This document shows, in pieces, positions 1-8,923 of a DNA stretch of 45,463 bases. The DNA lies in contig CABYZU010000006.1 in NCBI GenBank assembly GCA_902523495.1, forward strand, positions 1 through 45,463, read 5' to 3'. A program made the translations under genes and the position numbers. Position 1 is the stretch's first letter. Each line of letters begins with the position of its first letter. The notes below the pieces were generated by a model that saw nothing but the letters and a program-made list of their open reading frames with translations, did not search any database and was not told where the DNA came from. Source of the DNA: an uncultured Pelagibacteraceae bacterium. Its GTDB lineage: Bacteria; Pseudomonadota; Alphaproteobacteria; Pelagibacterales; Pelagibacteraceae.

Positions 1-62
1 AAAGATTCTTGGGTCAACCTAGGATTGAATTATTTAGATTAGTTTTGTATGACTTATCATGA
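1..62 (+). other. possible 3' end of a truncated upstream gene
   Basis: Plus frame 3 is open from the window edge to a TGA at 60-62, giving 19 residues ending in ...LVLYDLS. This would converge on the rnhB stop at 95. Nineteen codons are too few to recognise a family or to exclude chance. The rest of 1-94 shows nothing I can support. Confidence 0.2.
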
Positions 63-94
63 TGATAACTACATATTGTGTTTTTACGTGAAAA

Positions 95-655
95 CTATTT
101 AAATTTCTTTATAGGTGAAAAAGTTTTTCTGTGATGCTTTGTAACTCCTAAAACTTTTATGGCTTTTAAATGTTGTCTAGTGCCATACCCAAAATTTTTT
201 TGCCAATTATAGCCTTTAAACTTTTTACCTAGATCTGAAATTATTTTATCACGTGTAACTTTCGCAATAATCGATGCTGCTGAAATTGAAGGAATTTTTT
301 GGTCACCTTCAATTATAGATCTTAGTTTGTAATTTTTAATACCGGGCAATTTATTTCCATCAATTAAAATGTGTGAGGGCCTTTCCCTCAGTTTTTTTAT
401 TGCTCTTTTCATTGCTAATAAACTAGCATTTAAAATATTTAGCTCTTCAATTTCCTTCAATGATGCCTTTCCAATTGCCCAAATTGAATTTTTTTTAATA
501 TATTGAAATAAAACTTTGCGTTTAGAGCTCGATAAGCTTTTAGAGTCTTTTAGTAATTTTGTATTTATGGATCTTTTTAAAATAACTGCAGCTGCATAGA
601 CTGGTCCCACCAAACTTCCTCGACCAACTTCATCTACTCCAGCAATTATTTTCAT
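95..655 (-). CDS. rnhB: ribonuclease HII
   Basis: Ribonuclease HII cuts the RNA strand of RNA-DNA hybrids and starts removal of single ribonucleotides misincorporated in DNA. The first residues, MKIIAGVDEVGRG, hold the catalytic Asp8-Glu9 pair. LIDGNKLP (Asp99) and the GDQKIPSISAASIIAKVTRD block (Asp about 120) supply the rest of the DEDD active site. I start at the ATG at 655, giving 186 residues, because the GVDE block normally lies at the N-terminus and this ATG overlaps the stop of the upstream glycosylase gene by one base (TAATG). A longer ORF begins at 712 but would add 19 lysine-rich residues. The two genes form a small DNA-repair operon. Confidence 0.93.
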   Translation of the reverse strand: MKIIAGVDEVGRGSLVGPVYAAAVILKRSINTKLLKDSKSLSSSKRKVLFQYIKKNSIWAIGKASLKEIEELNILNASLLAMKRAIKKLRERPSHILIDGNKLPGIKNYKLRSIIEGDQKIPSISAASIIAKVTRDKIISDLGKKFKGYNWQKNFGYGTRQHLKAIKVLGVTKHHRKTFSPIKKFK

Positions 656-1374
656 TAAATTATAATATTTAAGTCCTCTACTTTTTTTCTTATTTTCTTT
701 AGATCCTCCCATGAATATTTTTTTTTGTCTGGATACCTCATTAAATAAGATGGATTAAAAGTGACAATCACAGGAATTGTTTTGCTACCAATTATAATTT
801 CTTTCCAATTTCCTCTTTCATTTGAAACTTGATTGTTAAGACCCGTTACAGCCTCCATTGCAGTAGTACCTAGTAATATCAAAATTTTAGGATCGATAAT
901 TGAAATATGCTCTTTCAGAAAAATTGAATATCTCTTGATTTCTTGCGCTGTGGGCTTTCTGTCGTTTGGTGGTCGAAAATTTATTGAGTAAGTAGAGTAA
1001 ACCGTCTCTCTTTTGATGTTAATCGCTAAAAGCATCTTGTTTAAAAGTACGCCGACATCTCCGCAAAATGTTTTAGCTTTCAAGTCCTCTTGCTCGTCCG
1101 GAGCTTCTCCAATTAACATTAGAGGACTATTTATGTCACCATCTCCCATGACTAAATTTTTGGAATTATCTCTTAAATTACAATCTTTAATTGAATTGAT
1201 TTTTTTCTTTAGTATCAATATTCTCTCTTCTTTTGTTGATTTATTTTGAATTCTATTTTCCCTAAAAACTTTAAGTCTATTTATTGGCTTATTACTAAAT
1301 TCAAATTTAGACTCTATTTTATCTAAAAATCTTTGATCATATTTGGCATTTTGATTTAACATCTTTTTAGTCAT
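655..1374 (-). CDS. uracil-DNA glycosylase, family 4-like
   Basis: This is a DNA repair enzyme predicted to excise uracil from DNA and start base excision repair. The UDG fold is recognised by GEAPDEQED (residues 89-97, usually GEAPG), FCGDVGVLLNKML (103-115), RPPNDRKPT (134-142), LILLGTTA (165-172) and FNPSYL (206-211). About 75 lysine-rich residues precede the domain. Only two cysteines occur in the whole protein (65 and 104), so the four-cysteine 4Fe-4S cluster of classical family 4 enzymes cannot form; alphaproteobacterial relatives often lack it too. The usual His of the HPxxL motif is Asn207. It is translationally coupled to rnhB. Its ATG is only 11 bases from the divergent ATG of the TPR gene. 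Confidence 0.82.
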   Translation of the reverse strand: MTKKMLNQNAKYDQRFLDKIESKFEFSNKPINRLKVFRENRIQNKSTKEERILILKKKINSIKDCNLRDNSKNLVMGDGDINSPLMLIGEAPDEQEDLKAKTFCGDVGVLLNKMLLAINIKRETVYSTYSINFRPPNDRKPTAQEIKRYSIFLKEHISIIDPKILILLGTTAMEAVTGLNNQVSNERGNWKEIIIGSKTIPVIVTFNPSYLMRYPDKKKYSWEDLKKIRKKVEDLNIII

Positions 1375-1385
1375 AAAGTGCAGTT

Positions 1386-3056
1386 ATGTATTTCAAAAAT
1401 ATAAAATTTTTCTTGATTATTATATTACTTTACCAAAATCCTTTGCATTCTAAAAGCGCTAGTTTTGATGATTTTGACTCTAAAAATTTATCAAAATATT
1501 TTTCTGGAATTGTAGCATTTGAAAACAAAAATAATTCAAAAGCATTAAATTTTTTTAATACCTCTAAGATTTTATTAAATAAGCACGAACCCTATTTAAA
1601 AAGATATGTTTACTCTTTAGTTTTAGAAAATAAGATAAATCAAGCCATAAATGTAATTAAACAAAATAAAAATAAATCTGAATTTTTTGAAAAATACATA
1701 TTATTAACAATAGACAGCTTAAGAAGAAATGATTTTTCAAAAGCATTAGATTATATATCTGAGACCAAAAAATATACAAAGGTTAACCAATTTAATTCAG
1801 CAATTTTAGATAATTTGAGAGACTATATTATCGTATTCAATGAAAAAAGACTGCCTAGTGATATAAAAGATTATGGAAATCTATCAATAATTTCAACAAC
1901 CTTTCAAAGGTGCTATTTAGAAGACCCTAAAACAAAAACTTTTTTCTCTAAGTTGATTAATAATGATGATGTAGACTTAACTAGGTACACTTTTTTTTAC
2001 CTGGCATATCTAATTGAAAATAATCAAATAGAAGAAGCCAAAAAAATAACTGGAGATATTAAATTTATTAACGCATCGTTACTTTTGTCTCAAGTTAAAA
2101 GTTGGATTGAAAATGGCAAAGAAAAAAAAATCAATGATGTTTTTTCATGCAAAAATCATGGTGACTTAATAAGTGAATTTTTGTTTCTTATATCCAATTT
2201 GTATTCCACTCAAGACAATTTTTTCAAATCTAATTTTTATTTGTCTTTGTCCAATTATTTGAATCCGAAATTTCATTATAATTTATCATTAATAGTTGAA
2301 AATCGATATTCAAATGAAGAATTTGATCGAGTTAAAAAATTATTACGAGAATTTGAAAAAGAAGATGATTTTTATTATTGGTATAGATTAAAAAAAGAGG
2401 CACAAATAATTTCAAAAGAAATTGGCCAAAAAGAGTCATTAAAATTTATTAAGTCTAAATTTGAAAAAATTGAAAAACCAAATGAAAAAATTTTATTTGA
2501 TATCGCAAATTTCTACAGAAACGCAAAAGAATATCAACAAGCAATAAAATATTACACCATATTGTTAGGAATAGTTGGTGACGACTTAGAAATTAAATCA
2601 GATTTACTCTATAGAAGAGGTGCGAGTAACGAACGAATGGGGAATTATGAGGAAGCAGATAGAGATATGCTTTTATCTCTAGAAATTGATCCTGATGATG
2701 CATACGTTCTAAATTACTTGGCATATTCTTGGTTAGAGAGAGATCATAAAATTAAAGATGCAATGCAAATGTTAGAGAAAGCATACTCTTTAAAAGAAAA
2801 TGATCCTTACATAATTGATTCAATTGGTTGGGCTTATTATCTAACTGATGACCATGCAAAAGCAGAAATATATTTAAAAAGAGCTGTCGAACTAATGCCA
2901 GATGATGCGATTGTAAGTGATCACTATGGAGATATTCTTTGGAAGTTAGGAAGAAAAATTCAAGCAAGATATTTTTGGAAAAGTATATTTAAAATGAAAG
3001 ACGTGGATGAAGAATTATTACAAAAAATAAACTCAAAAATGATTAAAGGAATCTAA
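1386..3056 (+). CDS. secreted TPR-repeat protein
   Basis: A 556-residue protein with an N-terminal hydrophobic segment (about residues 8-18, FFLIIILLYQ) followed by a polar region, fitting a Sec signal peptide, so it is probably periplasmic or envelope-attached. The C-terminal third (about 365-545) has at least four consecutive tetratricopeptide repeats; alternating bulky and small residues are clear in RRGASNERMGNYEEADRDM, LNYLAYSWLERDHKIKDAM and DSIGWAYYLTDDHAKAEIYL. TPR arrays mediate protein-protein contacts. No catalytic motif is visible. It lies one base upstream of ispE, a neighbourhood seen for TPR proteins in other alphaproteobacteria. The exact role is unknown. Confidence 0.85.
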   Translation: MYFKNIKFFLIIILLYQNPLHSKSASFDDFDSKNLSKYFSGIVAFENKNNSKALNFFNTSKILLNKHEPYLKRYVYSLVLENKINQAINVIKQNKNKSEFFEKYILLTIDSLRRNDFSKALDYISETKKYTKVNQFNSAILDNLRDYIIVFNEKRLPSDIKDYGNLSIISTTFQRCYLEDPKTKTFFSKLINNDDVDLTRYTFFYLAYLIENNQIEEAKKITGDIKFINASLLLSQVKSWIENGKEKKINDVFSCKNHGDLISEFLFLISNLYSTQDNFFKSNFYLSLSNYLNPKFHYNLSLIVENRYSNEEFDRVKKLLREFEKEDDFYYWYRLKKEAQIISKEIGQKESLKFIKSKFEKIEKPNEKILFDIANFYRNAKEYQQAIKYYTILLGIVGDDLEIKSDLLYRRGASNERMGNYEEADRDMLLSLEIDPDDAYVLNYLAYSWLERDHKIKDAMQMLEKAYSLKENDPYIIDSIGWAYYLTDDHAKAEIYLKRAVELMPDDAIVSDHYGDILWKLGRKIQARYFWKSIFKMKDVDEELLQKINSKMIKGI

Positions 3057-3057
3057 A

Positions 3058-3903
3058 ATGAATTATTCCAGTATAAAGTCATATGCTAAAATTAATTTAG
3101 CTCTTAATGTTACTGGAAAAACTTCTGGACTACACCAAATTGAGAGTATTGTAGGTTTTATCTCTCTACATGATATTATTTTTATTAAAAAAATCCAATC
3201 TAAAAAACATATAATTTCATTCTATGGGAAATATTCAAAAAATATTAACAAAAAAAATACAATTTCAAAGTTGTTAAAAATTTTAGAGAAAGAAAAGATA
3301 CTTACAGATCATAGATTTGAGATAAAAGTAAAAAAATACATACCATCAAAATCTGGATTGGGAGGTGGATCAATGAATGCTGCAAATATATTAAAGTATT
3401 TGATTAAGAAAAAGTTTATAAAACCCAGTAAAAGCCAATTAATTTCAATTTGTAAATTAATAGGTTCAGATGTAGCTTTGGGACTTAATTCTACTTTTAC
3501 AGTTTTAAAATCAAATAATCATATTAAAGAGTTTAAGAATTGTAAAAAATTTTATGTCCTAATTGTCAAACCCAGTTTTGGATGTTCAACAAAAGAGATA
3601 TATTCAGGCGTTAAAAAATTCTCAAAACCTAAATTTAGCAAAATCTCAAAGAAAATGATTAGTTTTGATTATTTAAGAAAACTCGATAATTCTCTTGAAG
3701 TGATTTCACTATCTAAGTTTCCAAAATTGAAAAATATTAAATATTTTTTAGAAAAATCTTCAAATAAGAGTTTTGTAAGAATGACTGGATCAGGTTCAGC
3801 AATTGTCGCATATTTCAAATCAAAAAAGTTATGTGATTATGTAAAAAAAAAATTCATTAGAAAATATAAAAATTACTGGTGTAAAGTTGCAAAAACTATA
3901 TAA
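3058..3903 (+). CDS. ispE: 4-diphosphocytidyl-2-C-methyl-D-erythritol kinase
   Basis: IspE phosphorylates 4-diphosphocytidyl-2-C-methylerythritol in the MEP isoprenoid pathway, supplying precursors for ubiquinone and undecaprenyl phosphate. It is a GHMP kinase. The N-terminal SYAKINLAL has the catalytic Lys11. The glycine-rich ATP loop SGLGGGSMNAAN is near residues 98-109, slightly altered from GLGGGSSDAA. IGSDVAL carries the conserved catalytic Asp, and MTGSGSAIVAYF is the C-terminal GHMP motif. The 281 residues are normal for the family. The gene follows the TPR gene after one base and is followed 31 bases later by tRNA-Gln. Confidence 0.93.
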   Translation: MNYSSIKSYAKINLALNVTGKTSGLHQIESIVGFISLHDIIFIKKIQSKKHIISFYGKYSKNINKKNTISKLLKILEKEKILTDHRFEIKVKKYIPSKSGLGGGSMNAANILKYLIKKKFIKPSKSQLISICKLIGSDVALGLNSTFTVLKSNNHIKEFKNCKKFYVLIVKPSFGCSTKEIYSGVKKFSKPKFSKISKKMISFDYLRKLDNSLEVISLSKFPKLKNIKYFLEKSSNKSFVRMTGSGSAIVAYFKSKKLCDYVKKKFIRKYKNYWCKVAKTI

Positions 3904-3934
3904 ATTCTTTCTTTTGTGTTATACGAAATTAAAT

Positions 3935-4008
3935 TGGGGCGTAGCCAAGCGGTAAGGCACGGGTTTTTGGTACCTGCATCCTAGGTTCGAATCCTAGCGC
4001 CCCAGCCA
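3935..4008 (+). tRNA. tRNA-Gln (anticodon TTG)
   Basis: A full cloverleaf of 74 bases includes an encoded CCA. The acceptor stem TGGGGCG (3935-3941) pairs with CGCCCCA (3998-4004), with discriminator G4005. The anticodon stem CGGGT/ACCTG encloses loop TTTTGGT with anticodon TTG. The T-arm CTAGG/CCTAG encloses a standard TTCGAAT loop, and the D-loop has the usual GG. It lies between ispE and cca on the same strand, so it is likely processed from a shared transcript. An extended -10-like TGTTATACG at 3917-3925 could give it a promoter of its own, but I see no convincing -35. Confidence 0.97.
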
Positions 4009-4011
4009 AAT

Positions 4012-5286
4012 ATGAAAAACTTTTTTAAAAAAATTTTCTCGAGCTCAAAAAATCTTAACTCATTCAAGAATAATATCACAAGACTTAAATTAATAACGCC
4101 AGTTAAAAAAATTTTTGAGGCTATCAATTCTTACTCATCTGAAAGTGAGATTAGGTACGTTGGAGGTTGTTTGAGAAAAATATTAAATAGTGAAAGAGTA
4201 GACGACATAGATTTAGCAACAAATTTAAATCCTTTTGAGGTTTCCGAAATCTTAAAAAAAAATAATATTAATTTTTATGAGTCAGGAATAGAACATGGAA
4301 CGATTACAGCAATCATAGACGATCATAAGTTTGAGATAACATCTTTAAGAGAGGATATTTTTACAGATGGTAGACATGCAAAAGTGAAATTTTCTAATGA
4401 TTGGAAAAAAGATGCTTTGAGAAGAGATTTTACAATTAATTCTATATATTCTGATTTAGATGGAAATCTATTCGATCCCTTTAACGGAAAAAAAGATATT
4501 GAAATAGGCCAGGTATGCTTCATCGGTGACGCTGAAAAAAGAATTAAAGAAGATTATTTGAGGATATTAAGATACTTAAGATTCTTTTTAAATTATTCCA
4601 AACAACCCCACAAAGAAGAAATAATTAAAGTAATAAAAATGAATATTAATGGCATTTCTTTAATATCAAAAGAAAGATTGTTAGATGAATTAAAAAAATT
4701 ATTAAAATCAAACCAATTAGAAAAGTTATCTAAAGATAAATTCAGCATCGATTTAATATTGCTAATTTTTCCAGAACTAAAAAACTTAAAAAGTGTCATC
4801 GATACAATTAAAGTTAAAAAAAAAATGTTTGTTAAATTAGATTTGATATTTATTTTATTCTTAATGATAATAGATGAAACAGATAATTTAGAATATTTTT
4901 TATATAAATATAATATTTCAAAAAAAGAACAAAAAAGAGCCAATGTAATTAGTAACTTTTATAACGAAAGAAAAGAGTCAAAAATCTTGAATGAAGCTAA
5001 TTTAAATAAAGTTTTATATTATAATGGTAAACAGGCAGTATTAGATATTTTAAATTTTAAAATTATAAAAACAAAGAAAACTGATAAAAAATTATTAAAT
5101 TTATTAAAACTATATAGTAGTAAAGTCACGCCTAACTTACCTATTGGTGCCGATTTATTAATGACTAGATATAAAATACCAAAGGGAAAGCAATTAGGAA
5201 GCACTCTTAAATTAATTGAGGAGGAGTGGATAAGGAATAATTTTGAAATATCAGATAAACAAATCGATAATATTGTTAAAGGTTAA
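4012..5286 (+). CDS. cca: CCA tRNA nucleotidyltransferase / poly(A) polymerase family protein
   Basis: This enzyme adds or repairs the 3' CCA end of tRNAs. The nucleotidyltransferase palm shows [11 protein letters not shown] (residues 48-58, GG loop) and DDIDLAT (64-70, the DxD metal carboxylates), then [10 protein letters not shown] and [21 protein letters not shown], followed by the poly(A)-polymerase head domain ([12 protein letters not shown]). The 424 residues match alphaproteobacterial class II enzymes. The family includes poly(A) polymerases, so CCA addition is inferred. The ATG lies only three bases after the encoded CCA of tRNA-Gln. The stop is interlocked with that of convergent greA in a shared TTAA. 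Confidence 0.9.
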   Translation: MKNFFKKIFSSSKNLNSFKNNITRLKLITPVKKIFEAINSYSSESEIRYVGGCLRKILNSERVDDIDLATNLNPFEVSEILKKNNINFYESGIEHGTITAIIDDHKFEITSLREDIFTDGRHAKVKFSNDWKKDALRRDFTINSIYSDLDGNLFDPFNGKKDIEIGQVCFIGDAEKRIKEDYLRILRYLRFFLNYSKQPHKEEIIKVIKMNINGISLISKERLLDELKKLLKSNQLEKLSKDKFSIDLILLIFPELKNLKSVIDTIKVKKKMFVKLDLIFILFLMIIDETDNLEYFLYKYNISKKEQKRANVISNFYNERKESKILNEANLNKVLYYNGKQAVLDILNFKIIKTKKTDKKLLNLLKLYSSKVTPNLPIGADLLMTRYKIPKGKQLGSTLKLIEEEWIRNNFEISDKQIDNIVKG

Positions 5287-5759
5287 AGATATTTAACGTC
5301 TTTTATTTCAAAGTTTTTTACTCCTGCAGGAGTATTTATCTCAACAAAATCATTTTTTTTTTTCCCAATAAGACCTTTGCCTATTGGTGATTGAAAAAAT
5401 AACAATTTTTTTTTCAAGTCTGCCTCATCTTTTCCAACTATTTTATAATCTATCTTTTCACCAGTATCCAAATTTCTCAGAAAAACAGTGGCACCAAAAA
5501 TTACTTTGCCATCATTATTTATTTTAGTAACATCAATTACATTTGCCCTTGCTATAATATTATTTATTTCTGTTATTCTTCCTTCGTTATGAGACTGTTC
5601 CTCTTTTGCAGCATGGTACTCAGCATTTTCTTTTAAATCTCCGTGAGACCTTGCTTCAGCTATTGCTGCAACTATTTCTGGTCTCTTTTTTTCCTTAAGA
5701 AAAATTAATTCCTCTTTTAATTTATCTAATCCATTTAAAGTAATTGGTTCTTTATCCAT
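5283..5759 (-). CDS. greA: transcription elongation factor GreA
   Basis: GreA enters the RNA polymerase secondary channel and stimulates cleavage of backtracked transcripts. The N-terminal coiled coil ([20 protein letters not shown]) carries the acidic tip block [14 protein letters not shown], and the C-terminal FKBP-like domain contains [15 protein letters not shown] choose the ATG at 5759 because it gives exactly the typical 158 residues, has GGAA about eight bases upstream, and lies one base after the hemF stop. The longest ORF begins at 5777 and adds six residues inside hemF. It appears to be co-transcribed with trmL and hemF. Confidence 0.95.
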   Translation of the reverse strand: MDKEPITLNGLDKLKEELIFLKEKKRPEIVAAIAEARSHGDLKENAEYHAAKEEQSHNEGRITEINNIIARANVIDVTKINNDGKVIFGATVFLRNLDTGEKIDYKIVGKDEADLKKKLLFFQSPIGKGLIGKKKNDFVEINTPAGVKNFEIKDVKYL

Positions 5760-5760
5760 T

Positions 5761-6588
5761 TTATTTCCATTTTGCATAAGGAGGCAATGACATTAATATA
5801 CCTTCAACATTACCATCAGTTTGTAATCCAAATTTTGTACCTCTATCATACAGCAAGTTGAACTCTGCATATCTTCCTCTTTTAATATATTGATTTTCTT
5901 TATCTTTAGAAGTCCATTTTTTTTTGATTTTCTTACTTATAATTTTTTGAAAAATAGATTTAAATGTGACACCAACATCTCTCACAAATTTAAAATTTTT
6001 TTCGAAATTATCTTTCTTATAATCAAAAAAAATACCACCTATTCCACGTGGCTCTTTTCTATGAGGCAAATAAAAATATTCATCACACCACTTTTTATAT
6101 TTTTTGTAATATTTTTTATCATGTCGATTACACATCTCCCTTAGTGTTTTATGAAATTCCTCTCTTTCTTTATTATCTTTTTTAGATGGCGTAACATCAA
6201 TACCTCCACCGAACCAATCAAAAGTGGTGCAAATGTATCTAGTGTTAAAATGCATTGCAGGAATTAAAGGGTTTTTCATGTGCATAACAACAGATATTCC
6301 CGATGCCCAGAACCTTGGGTCTTTTTGAGCACCTGGTATATTTTTTTGAAATTTTTTTGGAAATTTCCCGTAAACTTTCGAAAAATTTACACCAACTTTA
6401 TCAAAAATTTTTCCATTCTTTAAAATTCTATATTCACCACCACCCTCATCTTTTTTTAAATTTTTTTTCCATGTGGTCGACTTAAAACTGATCTTATTTT
6501 TTTCAAAGTCACTGATATCTTTGCAGAACATTTCCTGTAATGATTTAAACCAATTACTTGTTAATTTTTTTTTTATTTCTAAATCCAT
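5761..6588 (-). CDS. hemF: oxygen-dependent coproporphyrinogen-III oxidase
   Basis: HemF converts coproporphyrinogen III to protoporphyrinogen IX using O2, the aerobic route to haem; it is a soluble homodimer. Diagnostic stretches are [31 protein letters not shown] with its conserved histidine and GGGxD loop, and the C-terminal [19 protein letters not shown] and EGILMSLPP. At 275 residues it is slightly shorter than the usual roughly 300. It follows trmL with no intervening base and precedes greA by one base. Oxygen dependence fits an aerobic marine heterotroph whose bc1 genes lie close by. Confidence 0.95.
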   Translation of the reverse strand: MDLEIKKKLTSNWFKSLQEMFCKDISDFEKNKISFKSTTWKKNLKKDEGGGEYRILKNGKIFDKVGVNFSKVYGKFPKKFQKNIPGAQKDPRFWASGISVVMHMKNPLIPAMHFNTRYICTTFDWFGGGIDVTPSKKDNKEREEFHKTLREMCNRHDKKYYKKYKKWCDEYFYLPHRKEPRGIGGIFFDYKKDNFEKNFKFVRDVGVTFKSIFQKIISKKIKKKWTSKDKENQYIKRGRYAEFNLLYDRGTKFGLQTDGNVEGILMSLPPYAKWK

Positions 6589-7062
6589 TTAAATCAATTT
6601 GTTTTGTTTTAAGCACTCAGCCAATATTATTGCAACAGAAGTAGAGATGTTTAGAGAGCGCCTATTACTTTTCATTGGAATTTTTAACCTATCGTTTATC
6701 ATTTCGTGCACATACTGAGGTGCTCCTGCGCTTTCTCTGCCAAATAAAATTGTGTCATTTTTTTTAAATTTAAATTTCGTGTACGAGATAGAGGCTTTTG
6801 TAGTCATAAGTATAATTCTTTGATTCTTTTTTTCATCAAAAAATTGACTTGAATTTTCATAATACCTAATCTTTTTTTCATCCATATAGTCCATTACAAC
6901 CCTTTTAAATCTCTTATCATTTAATAGAAATCCACAAGGTTCTATTATTTCCAATCTCGCCCCTAAACAGGCACAGGTTCTTATGATAGCAGCGGTATTT
7001 TGAGGAATATCTGGCTCAAATAACGCGATTTTTGGCCCATCATTCGTTGAATTCTGTGTCAT
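6589..7062 (-). CDS. trmL: tRNA (cytidine/uridine-34-2'-O)-methyltransferase TrmL
   Basis: A SPOUT-fold (trefoil-knot) methyltransferase predicted to methylate the ribose of the wobble nucleotide in certain tRNA-Leu species. The N-terminal LFEPDIPQNTAAIIRTCACLG, the central ILFGRESAGAP and the C-terminal NRRSLNISTSVAIILAE form the SAM-binding knot and are characteristic of TrmL. The 157 residues match E. coli TrmL. It is the first gene of trmL-hemF-greA and lies 83 bases from divergent petA. Confidence 0.93.
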   Translation of the reverse strand: MTQNSTNDGPKIALFEPDIPQNTAAIIRTCACLGARLEIIEPCGFLLNDKRFKRVVMDYMDEKKIRYYENSSQFFDEKKNQRIILMTTKASISYTKFKFKKNDTILFGRESAGAPQYVHEMINDRLKIPMKSNRRSLNISTSVAIILAECLKQNKLI

Positions 7063-7092
7063 TCTAACAGTAGTAAATTTAGTATTTTATAT

Positions 7093-7108
7093 TATATGAA
7101 ACCATATA
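7093..7108. repeat. short inverted repeat in the trmL/petA divergent region
   Basis: TATATG and CATATA are separated by AAAC in the 83-base AT-rich gap between trmL and petA. It could be an operator or a small stem. In DNA this AT-rich, short palindromes arise by chance, so support is weak. Confidence 0.25.
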
Positions 7109-7145
7109 TTAAGTATTAATGATTGATTTTATCACAATAATTTAG

Positions 7146-7655
7146 ATGACAGAAAAAAAAACTAATAGAAGAGATTTTTTATTCACAGCTACTTATGCTG
7201 TTGGTGCTGTAGGGGCGGGTGCAGTAATTTGGCCAATGATAGATCAAATGAACCCAGATGCATCAGTAAAAGCATTGGCAAGCACTGAGGTCGATGTAAG
7301 TTCAGTAGACCCAGGAAAAACTATAACAGTGTTATGGAGAGGTAAACCAGTTTTTATTCGAAGACGAACGCAAGAAGAAATAGCTGAGGCAAAATCTGTT
7401 GATATAGAGGAGTTGAAACATCCTGAAAAAGATGAAGATCGAGCAAAAAATCCTGAGTGGTTGGTAATGCTTGGAGTATGCACCCATTTAGGATGTGTGC
7501 CTTTAGATCAAAAAGGAGATTACAATGGATGGTTCTGTCCATGCCATGGCTCTCATTATGATATTTCAGGAAGAATTAGAAAAGGTCCTGCACCCACAAA
7601 CATGGAGATCCCAGAATATAAATTTGTTGATGCTAACACAATTAAGATTGGATAA
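7146..7655 (+). CDS. petA: ubiquinol-cytochrome c reductase iron-sulfur (Rieske) subunit
   Basis: The Rieske 2Fe-2S protein of the bc1 complex takes electrons from ubiquinol and passes them to cytochrome c1 on the periplasmic side. The N-terminus has a twin-arginine motif (Arg8-Arg9 in NRRDFLF) followed by a membrane anchor (about 14-30). Box I CTHLGC (112-117) and box II CPCHGS (131-136) supply cluster ligands Cys112, His114, Cys131 and His134, with the disulfide pair Cys117-Cys133. An insertion between about residues 75 and 102 is typical of alphaproteobacterial Rieske proteins. It is first in petABC, five bases before petB. Confidence 0.97.
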   Translation: MTEKKTNRRDFLFTATYAVGAVGAGAVIWPMIDQMNPDASVKALASTEVDVSSVDPGKTITVLWRGKPVFIRRRTQEEIAEAKSVDIEELKHPEKDEDRAKNPEWLVMLGVCTHLGCVPLDQKGDYNGWFCPCHGSHYDISGRIRKGPAPTNMEIPEYKFVDANTIKIG

Positions 7656-7660
7656 TTTTT

Positions 7661-8923
7661 ATGAGTGAACACGAATACGTACCAAAATCAAAAGCCGGAA
7701 AATGGTTTAACGATAGATTACCTCTTCTAACATTAGCAAACCATTTAACAGATTATCCAACACCAAAAAATTTGAACTATTGGTGGACGTTTGGTGGAAT
7801 TCTTACTTTTTGTTTAATTACTCAAATAGTAACAGGATTAGTTCTAGCAATGCATTACATTGCTCATGCTGACATGGCGTTTGGAAGTGTTGAGCATATC
7901 ATGAGGGATGTAAATTATGGATGGCTAATTCGATATATACACGCAAATGGAGCTTCAATGTTTTTTTTAGCCGTTTATATTCATATTTTTAGATCTTTGT
8001 TCTACGGGTCTTATAAATCACCACGAGAGATTATATGGATAATTGGTATAATTATTTATCTTCTAATGATGGCGGCAGCTTTTTTAGGTTATGTTCTACC
8101 ATGGGGACAAATGAGTTTTTGGGGCGCAACAGTTATCACTAATTTATTTAGCGCAATTCCCCTTATAGGTGAGGGAATAGTAACATGGTTATGGGGAGGA
8201 TATTCTGTAGACAATCCAACACTGACTAGATTCTTTACTTTACACTATCTGATACCATTTTTAATTTTAGGATTAGTTGTTTTACATATTTGGGCTCTTC
8301 ATATTCCTGGAAATAACAACCCGATTGGTATTGATATTAAAAAACCATCAAAAGATACAGTGCCATTTCATCCTTACATAGTAATTAAGGATGGTTTTGC
8401 ATTACTGATGTTTATGATTGTTTTTGCTTTTTTTGTTTTTTATACTCCAAATATTTTAGGCCATGCTGATAATTATATAGAAGCGAATCCTCTTGTAACA
8501 CCAGCACATATAGTTCCAGAATGGTATCTTTTACCTTTTTATGCGATCTTAAGATCAGTTCCAGATAAACTTTTAGGAGTTATAGCAATGTTGTCCGCTA
8601 TTTTGATACTAGCAGCATTGCCTTGGTTGGATACATCAAAAATTAGATCTGCAGTCTTTAGACCTTTATATAAACAATTCTATTGGATCTTAGTAGCCGA
8701 CGTTTTAATTTTAGGATATGTTGGAGCCATGCCAGCAGAAGGTCTTTACCTATTGATTGCAAGAATAGCAACTGCATACTATTTTTTACATTTTTTAGTG
8801 GTACTCCCAATTTTAGGTTTTAAAGAGAGAACGACACCTGTTCCTCTAAGTATTACAGAACCTATTTTAGGAGGATCCCCAAATCTTGCTACAGTAAAAA
8901 ATAAGGACAGTTTTAAAGGGTGA
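7661..8923 (+). CDS. petB: cytochrome b, bc1 complex
   Basis: Cytochrome b is the membrane core of the bc1 complex, holding haems bL and bH and the Qo and Qi quinone sites. About eight hydrophobic helices are visible. Haem-ligand histidines lie in [11 protein letters not shown] and [20 protein letters not shown] (helix B) and in [21 protein letters not shown] (helix D). [16 protein letters not shown] contains the Qo-site PEWY motif. The 420 residues are normal for a fused, mitochondrial-type cytochrome b. Its TGA overlaps the GTG start of petC (GTGA). Confidence 0.98.
   Translation: MSEHEYVPKSKAGKWFNDRLPLLTLANHLTDYPTPKNLNYWWTFGGILTFCLITQIVTGLVLAMHYIAHADMAFGSVEHIMRDVNYGWLIRYIHANGASMFFLAVYIHIFRSLFYGSYKSPREIIWIIGIIIYLLMMAAAFLGYVLPWGQMSFWGATVITNLFSAIPLIGEGIVTWLWGGYSVDNPTLTRFFTLHYLIPFLILGLVVLHIWALHIPGNNNPIGIDIKKPSKDTVPFHPYIVIKDGFALLMFMIVFAFFVFYTPNILGHADNYIEANPLVTPAHIVPEWYLLPFYAILRSVPDKLLGVIAMLSAILILAALPWLDTSKIRSAVFRPLYKQFYWILVADVLILGYVGAMPAEGLYLLIARIATAYYFLHFLVVLPILGFKERTTPVPLSITEPILGGSPNLATVKNKDSFKG

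Noticed and set aside
95-712. A longer RNase HII starting at 712
   Set aside because: It would add 19 lysine-rich residues before a motif that is normally N-terminal and overlap the upstream gene by 58 bases; the ATG at 655 gives the expected TAATG junction.
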